Source: Paucilactobacillus suebicus DSM 5007 = KCTC 3549
GTDB taxonomy: Bacteria > Bacillota > Bacilli > Lactobacillales > Lactobacillaceae
Direction of reading: 5' to 3'
NCBI RefSeq assembly: GCF_001434475.1
Contig: NZ_AZGF01000002.1
Coordinates: forward strand, 85,349 to 149,348
Length of the DNA stretch: 64,000 bases
Shown here in pieces: positions 41,675 to 50,284 of the stretch (within the stretch, counting starts at the first letter, position 1; the number at the start of each line of letters is the position of its first letter). A model generated the notes under the pieces. The model had not been told where the DNA came from, did not search any database, and saw only the letters and a list, made by a program, of their open reading frames with translations. The position numbers were made by a program, and so were the translations under genes.

Positions 41675-42427
41675 CTATAAAAAGTGCAATACACAAACAA
41701 TTCCACTACCAATTGCGACTGCAGACAGACATGCCTCAACGGCACGTGCTGGGCCACTAATTAGATTACCGGCAACCGTATCTCTGACAGCGTTTGTAAT
41801 TGGTACGCCAGGAACTAATGGCATGACACCACCGATGATTAAGTTATCCAAGTATGTGCCGACACCAAATTTAACAGCTAGTGCCGCCATTATACCTATG
41901 ACAATTGAAGCAAAAAACTCACTAATAAATTGCACTTTAAACATACGATTAAAGAAATAAAATACCGCATACCAAACAGCACCGATAACAAATCCGGCCG
42001 GAGCATCCACATATTCATGAGTAAAAACAATCAACAGAACTGCGCTCAACAGCCCGGCTGCCAAAAACTTTATCCAAAATGGAAAAGTTGGTGTGTTGTT
42101 GTCGATTTCAGAAAGTCGATCAACCATCTGCGACAATTCAATTTTTCCAACTGCAAATTCACGAGATAATTCATTTACACGTGCAACTTTATCTAAATCA
42201 ATCGTTCTGTGGTCAATACCGGCCACCTGTGCATTTGGATGATTATTAACAGAAAGCATAATGCCAGTCACTGTGACAAATAACTGAACCGATTTCATCC
42301 CCGCATTCTTGGCAATTCGTTGCATCGTGTCCGCCGCCCGTGAAATTTCTGATCCATTCTCAACCAAAATTCTACCAGCTAGTAAGCATGCATTGATAAC
42401 ATCGATTTGTTTTTCTTGATTGGTCAT
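41675..42427 (-). CDS. threonine/serine exporter-type protein, large subunit (YjjP/ThrE_1)
   Basis: 250 residues (DUF1212). A cytoplasmic N-terminal domain (residues about 1-115, with GRILVENGSEISRAADTMQRI) is followed by about five membrane helices; PLVPGVPITNAVRD is the conserved loop. The start MTNQEKQID lies six bases after GGTGAG; 12 extra residues upstream are rejected. Operon with the small subunit. Confidence 0.87.
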   Translation of the reverse strand: MTNQEKQIDVINACLLAGRILVENGSEISRAADTMQRIAKNAGMKSVQLFVTVTGIMLSVNNHPNAQVAGIDHRTIDLDKVARVNELSREFAVGKIELSQMVDRLSEIDNNTPTFPFWIKFLAAGLLSAVLLIVFTHEYVDAPAGFVIGAVWYAVFYFFNRMFKVQFISEFFASIVIGIMAALAVKFGVGTYLDNLIIGGVMPLVPGVPITNAVRDTVAGNLISGPARAVEACLSAVAIGSGIVCVLHFL

Positions 42428-42496
42428 TATGTTCTCACCATCCCTTTTAGTAGTAACCTGCACTATTATGGACTATCGGTAAAAAGATGGCAATAA

Positions 42497-42534
42497 CAAA
42501 AAAGCCCCAGATCACGGTGTGATCTGGGGAAAAA
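42497..42534 (-). terminator. terminator of the cold-shock gene
   Basis: Perfect 11-base arms CCCCAGATCAC/GTGATCTGGGG with 3-base loop; T6 follows on the minus strand. Confidence 0.92.
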
Positions 42535-42546
42535 GCAATAATCAAA

Positions 42547-42747
42547 TTACTGCTTGTTAACGTTAACGGCTTGTGGTCCACGGTCGCTTTCTTCAACGTC
42601 GAAAGTTACTGATTGGCCTTCTTCAAGAGTCTTGAAGCCGTCGCCTTGGATAGCTGAGAAATGTACGAATACATCGTTGCCATCTTCACGAGTGATAAAG
42701 CCGAAGCCCTTGTCTGCGTTAAACCATTTAACTGTTCCTTGTTCCAT
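42547..42747 (-). CDS. cspA: cold-shock protein, CspA family
   Basis: 66-residue single cold-shock domain ([20 protein letters not shown]) with RNP1 KGFGFIT and RNP2 [11 protein letters not shown] chaperone for translation at low temperature. The start follows GGAGG; the longer frame upstream is the untranslated leader. A short palindrome GTGCAAATTGCAC lies directly before the ribosome binding site and may shape leader folding. Confidence 0.95.
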   Translation of the reverse strand: MEQGTVKWFNADKGFGFITREDGNDVFVHFSAIQGDGFKTLEEGQSVTFDVEESDRGPQAVNVNKQ

Positions 42748-42932
42748 GTTGAAAATCCTCCTGTGCAATTTGCACGTAATTATTATTTTGTAATTCATGT
42801 TCCGGTGCAAATTGGGGATATTCCAAACAATGAAACGATCGAACCAAAATTACCTTACCTAAACTACATGAATGAGTATATCACACGAATTTCAAAAAAG
42901 ATACCGATATTATATAAAGCAACACTTTTTGA

Positions 42933-43592
42933 TTATCCGTTGGTCTTTCTGACAAAGATATTATGCGCAGCCTTATAAGAAACTGCCATTGCCTTTTGAT
43001 CCGTCTTCCTAACAATCTGGATAGGTCCTTCAAAAGGATCATGACGAATAACTTTAATGTCATCTTCTACATTTAAGCCCAAATCAGTTAGGTATACCAA
43101 AAGTTCATGATTATCTAAGAAGCGTTCAATTTCAACTTCTTCATTATCCTTCGCCATTGCCAACATTTCATGACTGATATCATCAAAATGCCCGTTTTCA
43201 TCTGGAATAACCCCACCGTGTGGACAATGCTTAGGATATCCTAAAAAATTGTCTAATGAACTAGCAAGGCGATCACTTGTCTGGTGCTCTAAGACTTCGG
43301 CCTCTGGATGCACATCGGCCATATTGTAATTTAGCTTATCAACTAGGAACGTTTCCCACAAGCGATGTTTACGAACCAATTCAGTTGCGTAACGCTGGCC
43401 TTTTTTTGTTAAAGAAATGCCCGCATACGGTTCATGAACAACTAATTTCTCCTCAACTAATTTGGAAATCATTTCAGTCACTGATCCAGCTGCCACATCA
43501 AGTGCCAGCGCAATTTCCTTATTTGATATTTTTTTATTTATGCCACCGAGTTCAAAAATAATTTTGATGTAATCCTCTTTCATCGGGGTCAA
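42933..43592 (-). CDS. mntR: DtxR/MntR family metalloregulator
   Basis: 219 residues. Winged helix-turn-helix (residues about 1-65: KEDYIKIIFELGGINKKISNKEIALALDV), dimer/metal domain with MADVHPEAEVLEH and CPHGG, and a C-terminal FeoA-like SH3 domain. The metal ligands H, E and C/D are present in the expected order. Start is a TTG (LTPMKEDY) six bases after GAGGTG, the GTG of that site being the false earlier start. It is divergent from a CDF exporter whose promoter carries a DtxR-type box. Mn is the likely effector by family. Confidence 0.88.
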   Translation of the reverse strand: MTPMKEDYIKIIFELGGINKKISNKEIALALDVAAGSVTEMISKLVEEKLVVHEPYAGISLTKKGQRYATELVRKHRLWETFLVDKLNYNMADVHPEAEVLEHQTSDRLASSLDNFLGYPKHCPHGGVIPDENGHFDDISHEMLAMAKDNEEVEIERFLDNHELLVYLTDLGLNVEDDIKVIRHDPFEGPIQIVRKTDQKAMAVSYKAAHNIFVRKTNG

Positions 43593-43691
43593 TATTGTCA
43601 CCTCAATTAGTAATAATTATCATTAATAAGTAAATAATAGAACACTTTAACACAAAACGATAGTGAAATATATTTAAATTCTAAGTAAAGA

Positions 43692-43745
43692 TTGATCTGA
43701 ATTAGATAATATCTTATTATAAAGCTAAATATTAGGATTGCCTAA
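43692..43745 (+). promoter_or_regulatory. CDF exporter promoter with DtxR/MntR-type box
   Basis: TTGATC (43692-43697), 17 bases, TATTAT (43715-43720). The dyad TTAGG-ATTG-CCTAA (43732-43745), the core of the DtxR-type consensus, lies at the expected transcription start. This ties the neighbouring MntR-like regulator to the exporter. Confidence 0.75.
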
Positions 43746-43779
43746 AAATATATCTATTTACAAAAGGAGGTTTACTACT

Positions 43780-44694
43780 ATGCATTCTCATTCCGTCAAC
43801 GGCGCCCGTTTTTTCTGGGTCACTTTTCTTAATATATTAATCACCGTTGTCGAAATCTTGGGTGGTGTTTTTTCAGGAAGCCTTGCACTGCTATCAGATG
43901 CTTTTCATAACCTTGGTGACTCAGCCGCCATTCTTCTCGGGTACTTTGCCCAGTTAATTGGCCGTCATCCTGAAACTGAGCGACGCACGTATGGTTATCG
44001 ACGAGCAGAAATCATTTTCGCACTCTTAAACTCAATTTTTTTGATCGTTATTTCGGTCTTTTTAATTTTTGAAGCAGCCAAACGTTTCTCCCACCCTCAA
44101 CCAATCAATGGTGAATTAATGTTGATCGTTGCTGTAGTTGGTCTCTTGGCAAACCTGGCGTCTGCCTTTTTGCTACAGGGTGGCAGTAAAGACAGTCTGA
44201 ACATTAAAGCCACTTATCTACATATTTTGTCCGATGCTCTTTCTTCCGTTGGAGTCATCATTGGCGCCCTATTTATCTGGTTCACTGACATTTCGTGGAT
44301 TGATCCCGTAATTACCATTCTGGTGGCGATCTACATTTGCTATGAAACGTGGCCAATCATTCATCAAACTTTAAGCATTTTGATGCAATCATCCCCCGAA
44401 CTAGATTACGCATGTATCAAAAAGGACATCAAGCAAATTGACGGTATCACGGGCGTTCACCACGTCCATGCATGGATGATTGATGAACATCGCATTATTT
44501 TCTCAGTTCATATCAACTTGAAAGACATGAAACTAAGTGAAGTTGAACCAATCTATCAACGGATTGAAACGTTATTAAAGAATAAATACCATATTTGCCA
44601 CATTACGATTCAAGCAGAAGTTGAACGCGGTATTGAAGAGACAATGTTCAATACTCCTGCTGATAAAGCTACTACCTCTGATGAGGTTGAATGA
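43780..44694 (+). CDS. cation diffusion facilitator (CzcD/ZitB type)
   Basis: 304 residues starting MHSHSVNGARFF after AGGAGG. Six membrane helices plus a cytoplasmic C-terminal domain (HHVHAWMIDEHRI). Metal-site motifs: HNLGD in helix 2 and HILSD in helix 5, the HxxxD type usually linked to zinc (cobalt, cadmium) rather than the N/D types of manganese exporters. Yet its promoter has a box for a Mn/Fe-type regulator, so the true metal is open. Confidence 0.9.
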   Translation: MHSHSVNGARFFWVTFLNILITVVEILGGVFSGSLALLSDAFHNLGDSAAILLGYFAQLIGRHPETERRTYGYRRAEIIFALLNSIFLIVISVFLIFEAAKRFSHPQPINGELMLIVAVVGLLANLASAFLLQGGSKDSLNIKATYLHILSDALSSVGVIIGALFIWFTDISWIDPVITILVAIYICYETWPIIHQTLSILMQSSPELDYACIKKDIKQIDGITGVHHVHAWMIDEHRIIFSVHINLKDMKLSEVEPIYQRIETLLKNKYHICHITIQAEVERGIEETMFNTPADKATTSDEVE

Positions 44695-44782
44695 TTTGCT
44701 ATTGTGGTAGCTGATAAATTTTGACAGATAACTAATTGTGTTTTGCGAATAACGAAAGACCACTTATATTTTTTGCGAAAAC

Positions 44783-44816
44783 GTGATCCAGCAAACTGCT
44801 CCGTTTGCTGGATCAC
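44783..44816 (-). terminator. perfect hairpin adjoining the uspA stop
   Basis: GTGATCCAGCAAAC and GTTTGCTGGATCAC are exact 14-base arms around TGCTCC. It ends one base before the stop codon of the uspA gene. The following minus-strand T tract is short (GTTTTC), so termination is likely but not classical. Confidence 0.75.
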
Positions 44817-44817
44817 T

Positions 44818-45276
44818 CTACTTTCTTATAATCGTAACCGAAATTCCAGCATTCTTGGCCATGTATGCAGCCTGAGACCCGAAAAGTTTTCTACTATCAT
44901 CACTGCCTATTGAACCAATAACTAGTAAATCTGGTTTATATGCTGGAAGTACATGATTAATAATTCTTTCAGCAGGCTTGCTGCCTTCGTCAATAATTTT
45001 TGTGATTTTCTTAGGATCAACGCCATAATTAATGGCTGCTTCAACGTACTCGTTCATTCTCGCATCTAGCTCATCACGAGTGCCATGCACATAGTCCTTG
45101 CTCAAGGCCTGATACACGTTAATATCGCCGGTTTCCAAAATTGAAACAATTCCTAGTTCGGATTCATCACGTTTTGCTTTGTCCACAGCGTAGTCGAATG
45201 CCATCTTTGCATCAACCGCATCATCAACACCAACTAATATTTTATCAAAATGGGGTACAGTAATTTCAATTGCCAT
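44818..45276 (-). CDS. universal stress protein UspA family
   Basis: 152 residues with the ATP-binding UspA signature: KILVGVDDAVDA near residue 14 and GSIGSDDSRKLFGSQA near 122 (GxxGxxxxxxxxGS-like). Start ATG about eight bases after AGAAGAGA, two codons after an alternative TTG. Single gene with its own promoter and a cre-like site. Confidence 0.92.
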   Translation of the reverse strand: MAIEITVPHFDKILVGVDDAVDAKMAFDYAVDKAKRDESELGIVSILETGDINVYQALSKDYVHGTRDELDARMNEYVEAAINYGVDPKKITKIIDEGSKPAERIINHVLPAYKPDLLVIGSIGSDDSRKLFGSQAAYMAKNAGISVTIIRK

Positions 45277-45326
45277 AATCAAGTCTCTTCTTTCTTATGA
45301 TGTAAAACTCAATAATCCTCTATTTT

Positions 45327-45373
45327 TGTAAGCGCTTATCAGCCCTATATAGATAATAAAGTGTCTTGATCAA
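45327..45373 (-). promoter_or_regulatory. uspA promoter with cre-like site
   Basis: Minus strand TTGATC (45368-45373), 16 bases, TATATA (45346-45351). TGTAAGCGCTTATCA (45327-45341, + strand) has the AAGCGCTT core of a CcpA site but one extra base in the right half. It lies at the transcription start, which would allow repression by CcpA. Confidence 0.5.
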
Positions 45374-45401
45374 CAAAGCAAGTATATCAGGCATGATTAT
45401 T

Positions 45402-45430
45402 TTGATATATTGAATAGTTATCATTAGTAT
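45402..45430 (+). promoter_or_regulatory. candidate promoter of the GT2-like gene
   Basis: TTGATA (45402-45407), 17 bases, TAGTAT (45425-45430), 64 bases before the start codon. Confidence 0.5.
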
Positions 45431-45494
45431 TTTCTCATGGTTTAAATTAATATTAGATTAAGGAAACAAAATTTATCGAAATGAGGCGATTTGT

Positions 45495-46406
45495 ATGACT
45501 GCAATCAGTATCATTATTCCCGTAAGCAACTGTGCACAAGAACTAGCCGAGCTATTAAGTGATTTGAAGCACCAAACATTTACCGATTTTGATGTAATTT
45601 TTGTAGACAACGGTTCATTTGATCAATCACCCCAACGAATTAGATCGTTTAAACGACTAAGTGGTTTTCCATGTGAAATTATTGAAAATCATCTTAATCA
45701 AGATATGTATAGTAGTTTCAACCAAGGGCTCGATTGTGCGACCGGTCGTTACGTACTGTTCTTAAAGCCTGGTCAAATTCTGCATTCGAAATATCTTGAA
45801 CAACTCGTGAATGCTCAATCTCAAATTACAGCATTCAGTTACCAACAAAGACACATCACTGATTCACGTAATGTCATGCAAATGTTCATGACTGGCCTAA
45901 TTTCATTAGATCTCATCGGTGCGCTGATAGAAAGAGATTTAGTTGCTGATTTAAGATTTGAACCACAACTTAAGAAAATGGCGGAAAAATTATTCTTATA
46001 CAATCTGTTACTGAAGGTAACTGAGCTAAATTTAATCAGCGACATTACTAAACACACGAATATAACTAAACAAGGTGAGAAAGTCCCACACTACTCAGAA
46101 ACATTAGCATATTTAGATCAGATAGAGAGTCATATTAAAATGTCAATGCCAGAACTAGCCTCAATTGCTTGGATTCATCATTATCAGGAATTATCTAACG
46201 TCTATCTTCAAATTCGAGCATTATCATTTAACACACGTCGGTTGTACCTAGAAGAACAACGTCACCTTAAGTTGTTGTTGAAAGAAATTGAGAAACAAAA
46301 ACTTGACCTAAGTACCAATAAAAGATTGAAAAGTTGGCTAAATAGAACATTTGGTCATCATGTTATGACGATTAACCAGCCACAGATTGCTTCGGTATCC
46401 GAATAA
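45495..46406 (+). CDS. family 2 glycosyltransferase-like protein lacking the DXD motif
   Basis: 303 residues. The first 100 match the GT-A fold of family 2: ISIIIPVSNCAQELAELL, the nucleotide-sugar VDNGSFDQSP and ATGRYVLFL. At the place of the metal-binding DXD the sequence reads LKPGQ. The usual later ED/QxxRW acceptor motif is also not visible. The rest is mostly helical, with a likely coiled coil near residues 250-275 (EEQRHLKLLLKEIEKQK). No neighbouring polysaccharide genes. It may be a degenerate or non-catalytic relative. RBS GAGGCG. Confidence 0.75.
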   Translation: MTAISIIIPVSNCAQELAELLSDLKHQTFTDFDVIFVDNGSFDQSPQRIRSFKRLSGFPCEIIENHLNQDMYSSFNQGLDCATGRYVLFLKPGQILHSKYLEQLVNAQSQITAFSYQQRHITDSRNVMQMFMTGLISLDLIGALIERDLVADLRFEPQLKKMAEKLFLYNLLLKVTELNLISDITKHTNITKQGEKVPHYSETLAYLDQIESHIKMSMPELASIAWIHHYQELSNVYLQIRALSFNTRRLYLEEQRHLKLLLKEIEKQKLDLSTNKRLKSWLNRTFGHHVMTINQPQIASVSE

Positions 46407-46420
46407 GAAATGAAGTAAAA

Positions 46421-46449
46421 TTGATTTTTACTTAAAACATCACTATATT
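46421..46449 (+). promoter_or_regulatory. candidate promoter of the second TetR gene
   Basis: TTGATT (46421-46426), 17 bases, TATATT (46444-46449). The -35 lies in a small AT-rich hairpin that may also end the upstream gene. Confidence 0.45.
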
Positions 46450-46482
46450 ATGATTTATTAACCACTACAGGAGTAAATTTCA

Positions 46483-47010
46483 ATGACTACTAGATCACGA
46501 ACCAAAAATGATGAAGCTCTCTTTAATGCACTACTTTTTTTATTAAGAACCAAGACAATTGAGCAAATTTCAATCACCGAGCTATGCAAAGCCGCGGCAG
46601 TGTCTCGCATGTCATACTATCGTAATTACCAGTCCATCGAAGACATCATCACTGCTAAACTAAACGATATATTTAGCCATGCGATGCGATTCATGAGCAA
46701 ATATAAATTAACAACTCCAGCTGAATTCGGTCAATTATTTTTCTCTTTTTTCCAGGACTACACCACCGATTTAAGAACTTTAATTAGCTCAGACCTGAAA
46801 TTTTTGGTGTCATATGCGTTTAAAGATGATATTAAAATCCTAATTAACCATCATTTGGTTCAAGTATCTGTGCCAGAAGATGAGTACTGGTTGGCCTTTG
46901 TGGCATCAGGGCTGACAGAGTCATTGTTTCTATGGTCCTTAAACGGTGCCGTTGAAACCCCAGAACAAATGGGACGCATTGTGTCACATATTATTAACCA
47001 CCAACGCTAG
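46483..47010 (+). CDS. TetR/AcrR family regulator (DhaS-like)
   Basis: 175 residues. The helix-turn-helix is ISITELCKAAAVSRMSYYRNYQSIEDI (about residues 25-55), the YYRNY form common in regulators of the DhaS/YxaF-like branch, followed by a TetR C-terminal domain (FFQDYTTDLRTLISSD). It is 108 bases upstream of an amidohydrolase gene on the same strand, which is a probable target. RBS AGGAG. Confidence 0.87.
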   Translation: MTTRSRTKNDEALFNALLFLLRTKTIEQISITELCKAAAVSRMSYYRNYQSIEDIITAKLNDIFSHAMRFMSKYKLTTPAEFGQLFFSFFQDYTTDLRTLISSDLKFLVSYAFKDDIKILINHHLVQVSVPEDEYWLAFVASGLTESLFLWSLNGAVETPEQMGRIVSHIINHQR

Positions 47011-47118
47011 TCATTGTTACAAATGGTCGGTTTTTGTCACATTTAGCTGGTGAACTAGCTTATTTAAAACTATGATGACCTCACAAATAAATACAAATAA
47101 ATAAATGAGGTGAATCAT

Positions 47119-48147
47119 ATGAAATTAATTACTCTAGAAGAACACGCTGGGTTTGATTATGCAAATAAAGCAGTCAATGACTTTTTAAAATCAACTACAC
47201 CGTCTGATCCAAAAAAATTACAGAAAATGGCTAAATCATTTTCAGAGGGCCTAACTGCGTACGCACCAACTCCAGAACAACTCCAAGACCTGGACCAAAA
47301 AAGACTAGATTACATGGACAAAAATGGTATTGATATGCAGGTCCTATCTTATCTTGATCCCAATGCTAACCTTGATATGCTGCCTGAAGCAACTTCAGTC
47401 CCACTATTTAGTAAAGTAAATGATAGTATCGCCGCAGCAGTCAAAAGACATCCCGATCGCTTTGCGGGGTTTGCAACCCTGCCAACCTTTAATCCAACTG
47501 CCGCGGCTGAAGAACTTCACCGTGCAGTCACTGAATTAGGCATGAAAGGTGCTATGATTCTGGGAACAACAGATAATGGTCATTTTTTGGATGAAGAACG
47601 CTTCTTTCCAATCTTTGAAATGGCCGCTAAATTGGATGTGCCTTTGTACATTCACCCGTCAATCCCAAATGAAACAGTTCGCGATCAATATTACAGTGGT
47701 ATGAATCCAATTGGTTTTAACGCCATTATGGCCACTCCAGGGTGGGGCTGGCATATGGAAGCAGGATTACACATTAATCGGCTAATTTTATCAGGCCTAT
47801 TTGATAAGTTGCCAAACTTAAAGTTAATTTCTGGACACTGGGGCGAATTCGTGCCTTTCTTCCTTGAAAGAATTGACGAAGCTACTGCTCCAATTCCAGG
47901 AAATAATTTACAGCATCCATTTTCGTATTACTACAAAAAGAACATCTATATTACTCCAAGTGGCATGTTTACGTGGCCACAAATGCAGTTAGCCATGCAA
48001 GAAGTCAGTGTCGACCATATTGTGTGGGCCCAGGATTATCCGTTTGTTAAGGGTGACGCAGCAACCTTTCTTGCCAAGGCGCCAATTACAGAGGACGAAA
48101 AAGAAATGATTAGTCACACCAATACGGAAAAATTATTACATTTATAA
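47119..48147 (+). CDS. amidohydrolase 2 family protein (decarboxylase-like)
   Basis: 342 residues, metal-dependent TIM barrel. Metal-site residues: EEH at residues 7-9 (the ExH form of gamma-resorcylate / 2,3-dihydroxybenzoate decarboxylases rather than HxH), YIHPS near 177, SGHWGE near 235 and WAQDYPF near 310. These relatives decarboxylate aromatic acids, so the substrate may be a phenolic or similar acid; this is inference. The ATG follows GAGGTG, whose GTG is a false earlier start. Follows a TetR gene. Confidence 0.85.
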   Translation: MKLITLEEHAGFDYANKAVNDFLKSTTPSDPKKLQKMAKSFSEGLTAYAPTPEQLQDLDQKRLDYMDKNGIDMQVLSYLDPNANLDMLPEATSVPLFSKVNDSIAAAVKRHPDRFAGFATLPTFNPTAAAEELHRAVTELGMKGAMILGTTDNGHFLDEERFFPIFEMAAKLDVPLYIHPSIPNETVRDQYYSGMNPIGFNAIMATPGWGWHMEAGLHINRLILSGLFDKLPNLKLISGHWGEFVPFFLERIDEATAPIPGNNLQHPFSYYYKKNIYITPSGMFTWPQMQLAMQEVSVDHIVWAQDYPFVKGDAATFLAKAPITEDEKEMISHTNTEKLLHL

Positions 48148-48152
48148 AAATC

Positions 48153-48204
48153 AAAAAAATAGATTGATGCCTAGCAATTATCACTAGGCATCAATCTATT
48201 TTTT
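48153..48204. terminator. bidirectional terminator between amidohydrolase and RNase J genes
   Basis: AAATAGATTGATGCCTAG and its exact complement around an 8-base loop, flanked by A and T runs. It reaches the last base of the RNase J stop codon. Confidence 0.93.
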
Positions 48205-49975
48205 ATTTCACGTCTTCTTTTTCAACGTTTTTGTCAGTCTTAGGTTTAGACTGCTTATTCTTCTTTGGCTCCTCATGCTTTTGATCGCCATTTAAAATCG
48301 TGACCATCGGAATGATTACCGGGCGACGACCAGTCTGTGCATACAATAGCTTTTGTAACCGACTAACGATCGTCCGATTTAAGATTCGTTCATCAATCTT
48401 TTTACGGTTTTTAAATGTGTTCAAAATTGCCCAAAATACTTCATGGTTGGCCGCTTTAATCAGATCTTGGGATTCATGCATGTACACAAACCCGCGAGAA
48501 ACAATATCAGGGCCGGCAACAATTTGGTGATTCTTCAAATCAATGACAGCAATTGCTGTAACAACGCCTTCTTCAGATAACAGACGACGTTCACGAATTT
48601 CAGGATTACCAACACTGTCTCCAACATCACGACCATCGATGTAAACATCGCCGGCCTCAACGTGGTCAGCAACCCGTGCGGAATCCTTTGTAAGGGCCAG
48701 CACATCACCATTGGCGAGAATAAAGCTATTTTCAAGTGGTACACCGGTCATTTCAGCAAGCTTGGTATGAATTTTTTGCATCCGATACTCACCATGAACA
48801 GGCGCGAAGTACTTAGGTTTCATCAAACGTAGCATAAACTCTTCATCGATTTGACCACCATGACCGGATGTATGGATGTTATTAACATAACCATGAATAA
48901 CAGTTGCACCAGCTTCATCCAACTTGTTGATCAATTGGTTAACGCTGACCGTGTTACCTGGAATTGGATTGCTTGAGAAAACAACCGTGTCGCCAGGTTG
49001 GATTGTAATCTGTCGATGGGTACCGTTCGCAATTCGACTTAAGGCAGCCATAGGTTCACCCTGGGATCCGGTACACATAATCAACACCTTTTCAGGTGGA
49101 TACGAGTTGATATCATTCGGATCGATTAAATAATCTTCGGGAATATTCAAGTATCCTAGTTCTTGACCAGCGCCAATTGCATTTTCCATACTCCGTCCAA
49201 AGACAGCAATCTTTCGACCCTGCTTAATGGCGGCATCTGATGCCTCTCGTAAACGGTAAACGTTGGAAGCAAAGGAAGCAAATATAATCCGTCCCTTGAT
49301 CTTTTCAAAAATACGACGGATATGAGTATCAACCCATTGCTCTGACTTGGTAAATTCTGGCCGTTCTGCATTTGTACTATCAGATGTCAGTAACAACACG
49401 CCGTCATCACCAAGCTTAGCCATTTTTTGTAAGTTAGGAGCCGGTAGTCCACCAACTGGTGTCAAATCAAACTTAAAATCACCGGTTTGAATAATTGTTC
49501 CTTGTGGAGTGTGCACTGCAATTCCTAATGTATCAGGAATTGAGTGGGTGGTTCTAAAGAAGCTGACAGACAGCTTTTTAAACTTCAACACAGTGTCTTC
49601 ATTAACTTCGTGCAAGTCAGCATTCCGCAACAAGTGCTTTTCTTCCAATTTACCCTTAATTAATGACAGCGCAAACGGCCCCGAATAGATCGGTGCATTT
49701 ACTTGCTGAAGGAAAAATGGCAATCCACCGATGTGGTCTTCATGACCATGGGTGATAACAATTGCTTTAATTTTTTCCTGATTTTCAACCAAATATGAGT
49801 AGTCTTGGATAACGTAATCAACCCCAAGGAGTTCATCTTCTGGAAAGAGCACCCCACAATCAATGACGATAATTTCATCCTGGAACTGCACACAGTACAT
49901 ATTTTTACCAATTTCGCCAAGGCCACCCATGGCATAAAACGCAACTTCATTATTATTAACTTTTAACTTTCGCAT
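48203..49975 (-). CDS. rnj: ribonuclease J
   Basis: 590 residues. Beta-lactamase domain with the metal motif THGHEDHIGG (about residue 74), GDFKFD, beta-CASP domain with SDSTNAERP and TSGHGGQ, and a C-terminal domain followed by a lysine/glutamate-rich tail (about residues 560-590). RNase J carries 5'-exonuclease and endonuclease activity in mRNA decay. The intact HGHEDH is J1-like (J2 has changes there). The gene is not next to the small RNA polymerase subunit rpoY that usually precedes rnjA in Bacilli, so it may be a paralogue. Confidence 0.92.
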   Translation of the reverse strand: MRKLKVNNNEVAFYAMGGLGEIGKNMYCVQFQDEIIVIDCGVLFPEDELLGVDYVIQDYSYLVENQEKIKAIVITHGHEDHIGGLPFFLQQVNAPIYSGPFALSLIKGKLEEKHLLRNADLHEVNEDTVLKFKKLSVSFFRTTHSIPDTLGIAVHTPQGTIIQTGDFKFDLTPVGGLPAPNLQKMAKLGDDGVLLLTSDSTNAERPEFTKSEQWVDTHIRRIFEKIKGRIIFASFASNVYRLREASDAAIKQGRKIAVFGRSMENAIGAGQELGYLNIPEDYLIDPNDINSYPPEKVLIMCTGSQGEPMAALSRIANGTHRQITIQPGDTVVFSSNPIPGNTVSVNQLINKLDEAGATVIHGYVNNIHTSGHGGQIDEEFMLRLMKPKYFAPVHGEYRMQKIHTKLAEMTGVPLENSFILANGDVLALTKDSARVADHVEAGDVYIDGRDVGDSVGNPEIRERRLLSEEGVVTAIAVIDLKNHQIVAGPDIVSRGFVYMHESQDLIKAANHEVFWAILNTFKNRKKIDERILNRTIVSRLQKLLYAQTGRRPVIIPMVTILNGDQKHEEPKKNKQSKPKTDKNVEKEDVK

Positions 49976-50201
49976 AGTCCTTTTCCTTTTCTTATTTTTC
50001 TATGTATTTTCGTCGATATACAATGATTTATTTTGCTCTTTAAATAGTGAAGATGGTGACGCACATACCAAAAATGCCTAGCATTCGCCCCTCGATTACT
50101 ACTTTCAGTTCTATCTAGTTGTGATACACATTATTAGTTCGCTATTTATACGCACTCGATTAAATCTTTTTTTATTGTAACACATATTTACCCAGTGACG
50201 C
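49976..50201 (-). other. leader/intergenic region upstream of RNase J gene
   Basis: About 225 bases without a gene. A TATAAA (around 50134-50139 on the minus strand) could be a -10, without a clear -35. A small hairpin AATGC-TAG-GCATT (50083-50095) lies in the probable leader. Nothing else is recognised. Confidence 0.4.
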
Positions 50202-50241
50202 AAAAAAAGGCCCTAACTAAAATCAATTAGTTAAAGGCCTT
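50202..50241 (-). terminator. terminator after the MerR gene
   Basis: Minus strand AAGGCC...AACTAA pairs with TTAGTT...GGCCTT, followed by T7. Confidence 0.88.
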
Positions 50242-50284
50242 GAAGTTTTTAGTTATTAAGTGTAACATTCACTGCTGTCTGTCA

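Noticed and set aside
42747..42932. DtxR-type half site (TTTAGGTAAGGTAA) before the cold-shock gene
   Set aside because: It is not symmetric and lies in the probable cold-shock leader; evidence is too weak.
45283..45494. Lacto-usp / 6S RNA upstream of uspA
   Set aside because: The gap is only about 210 bases and no long rod-like pairing is seen; the divergent promoters and cre-like site explain it.
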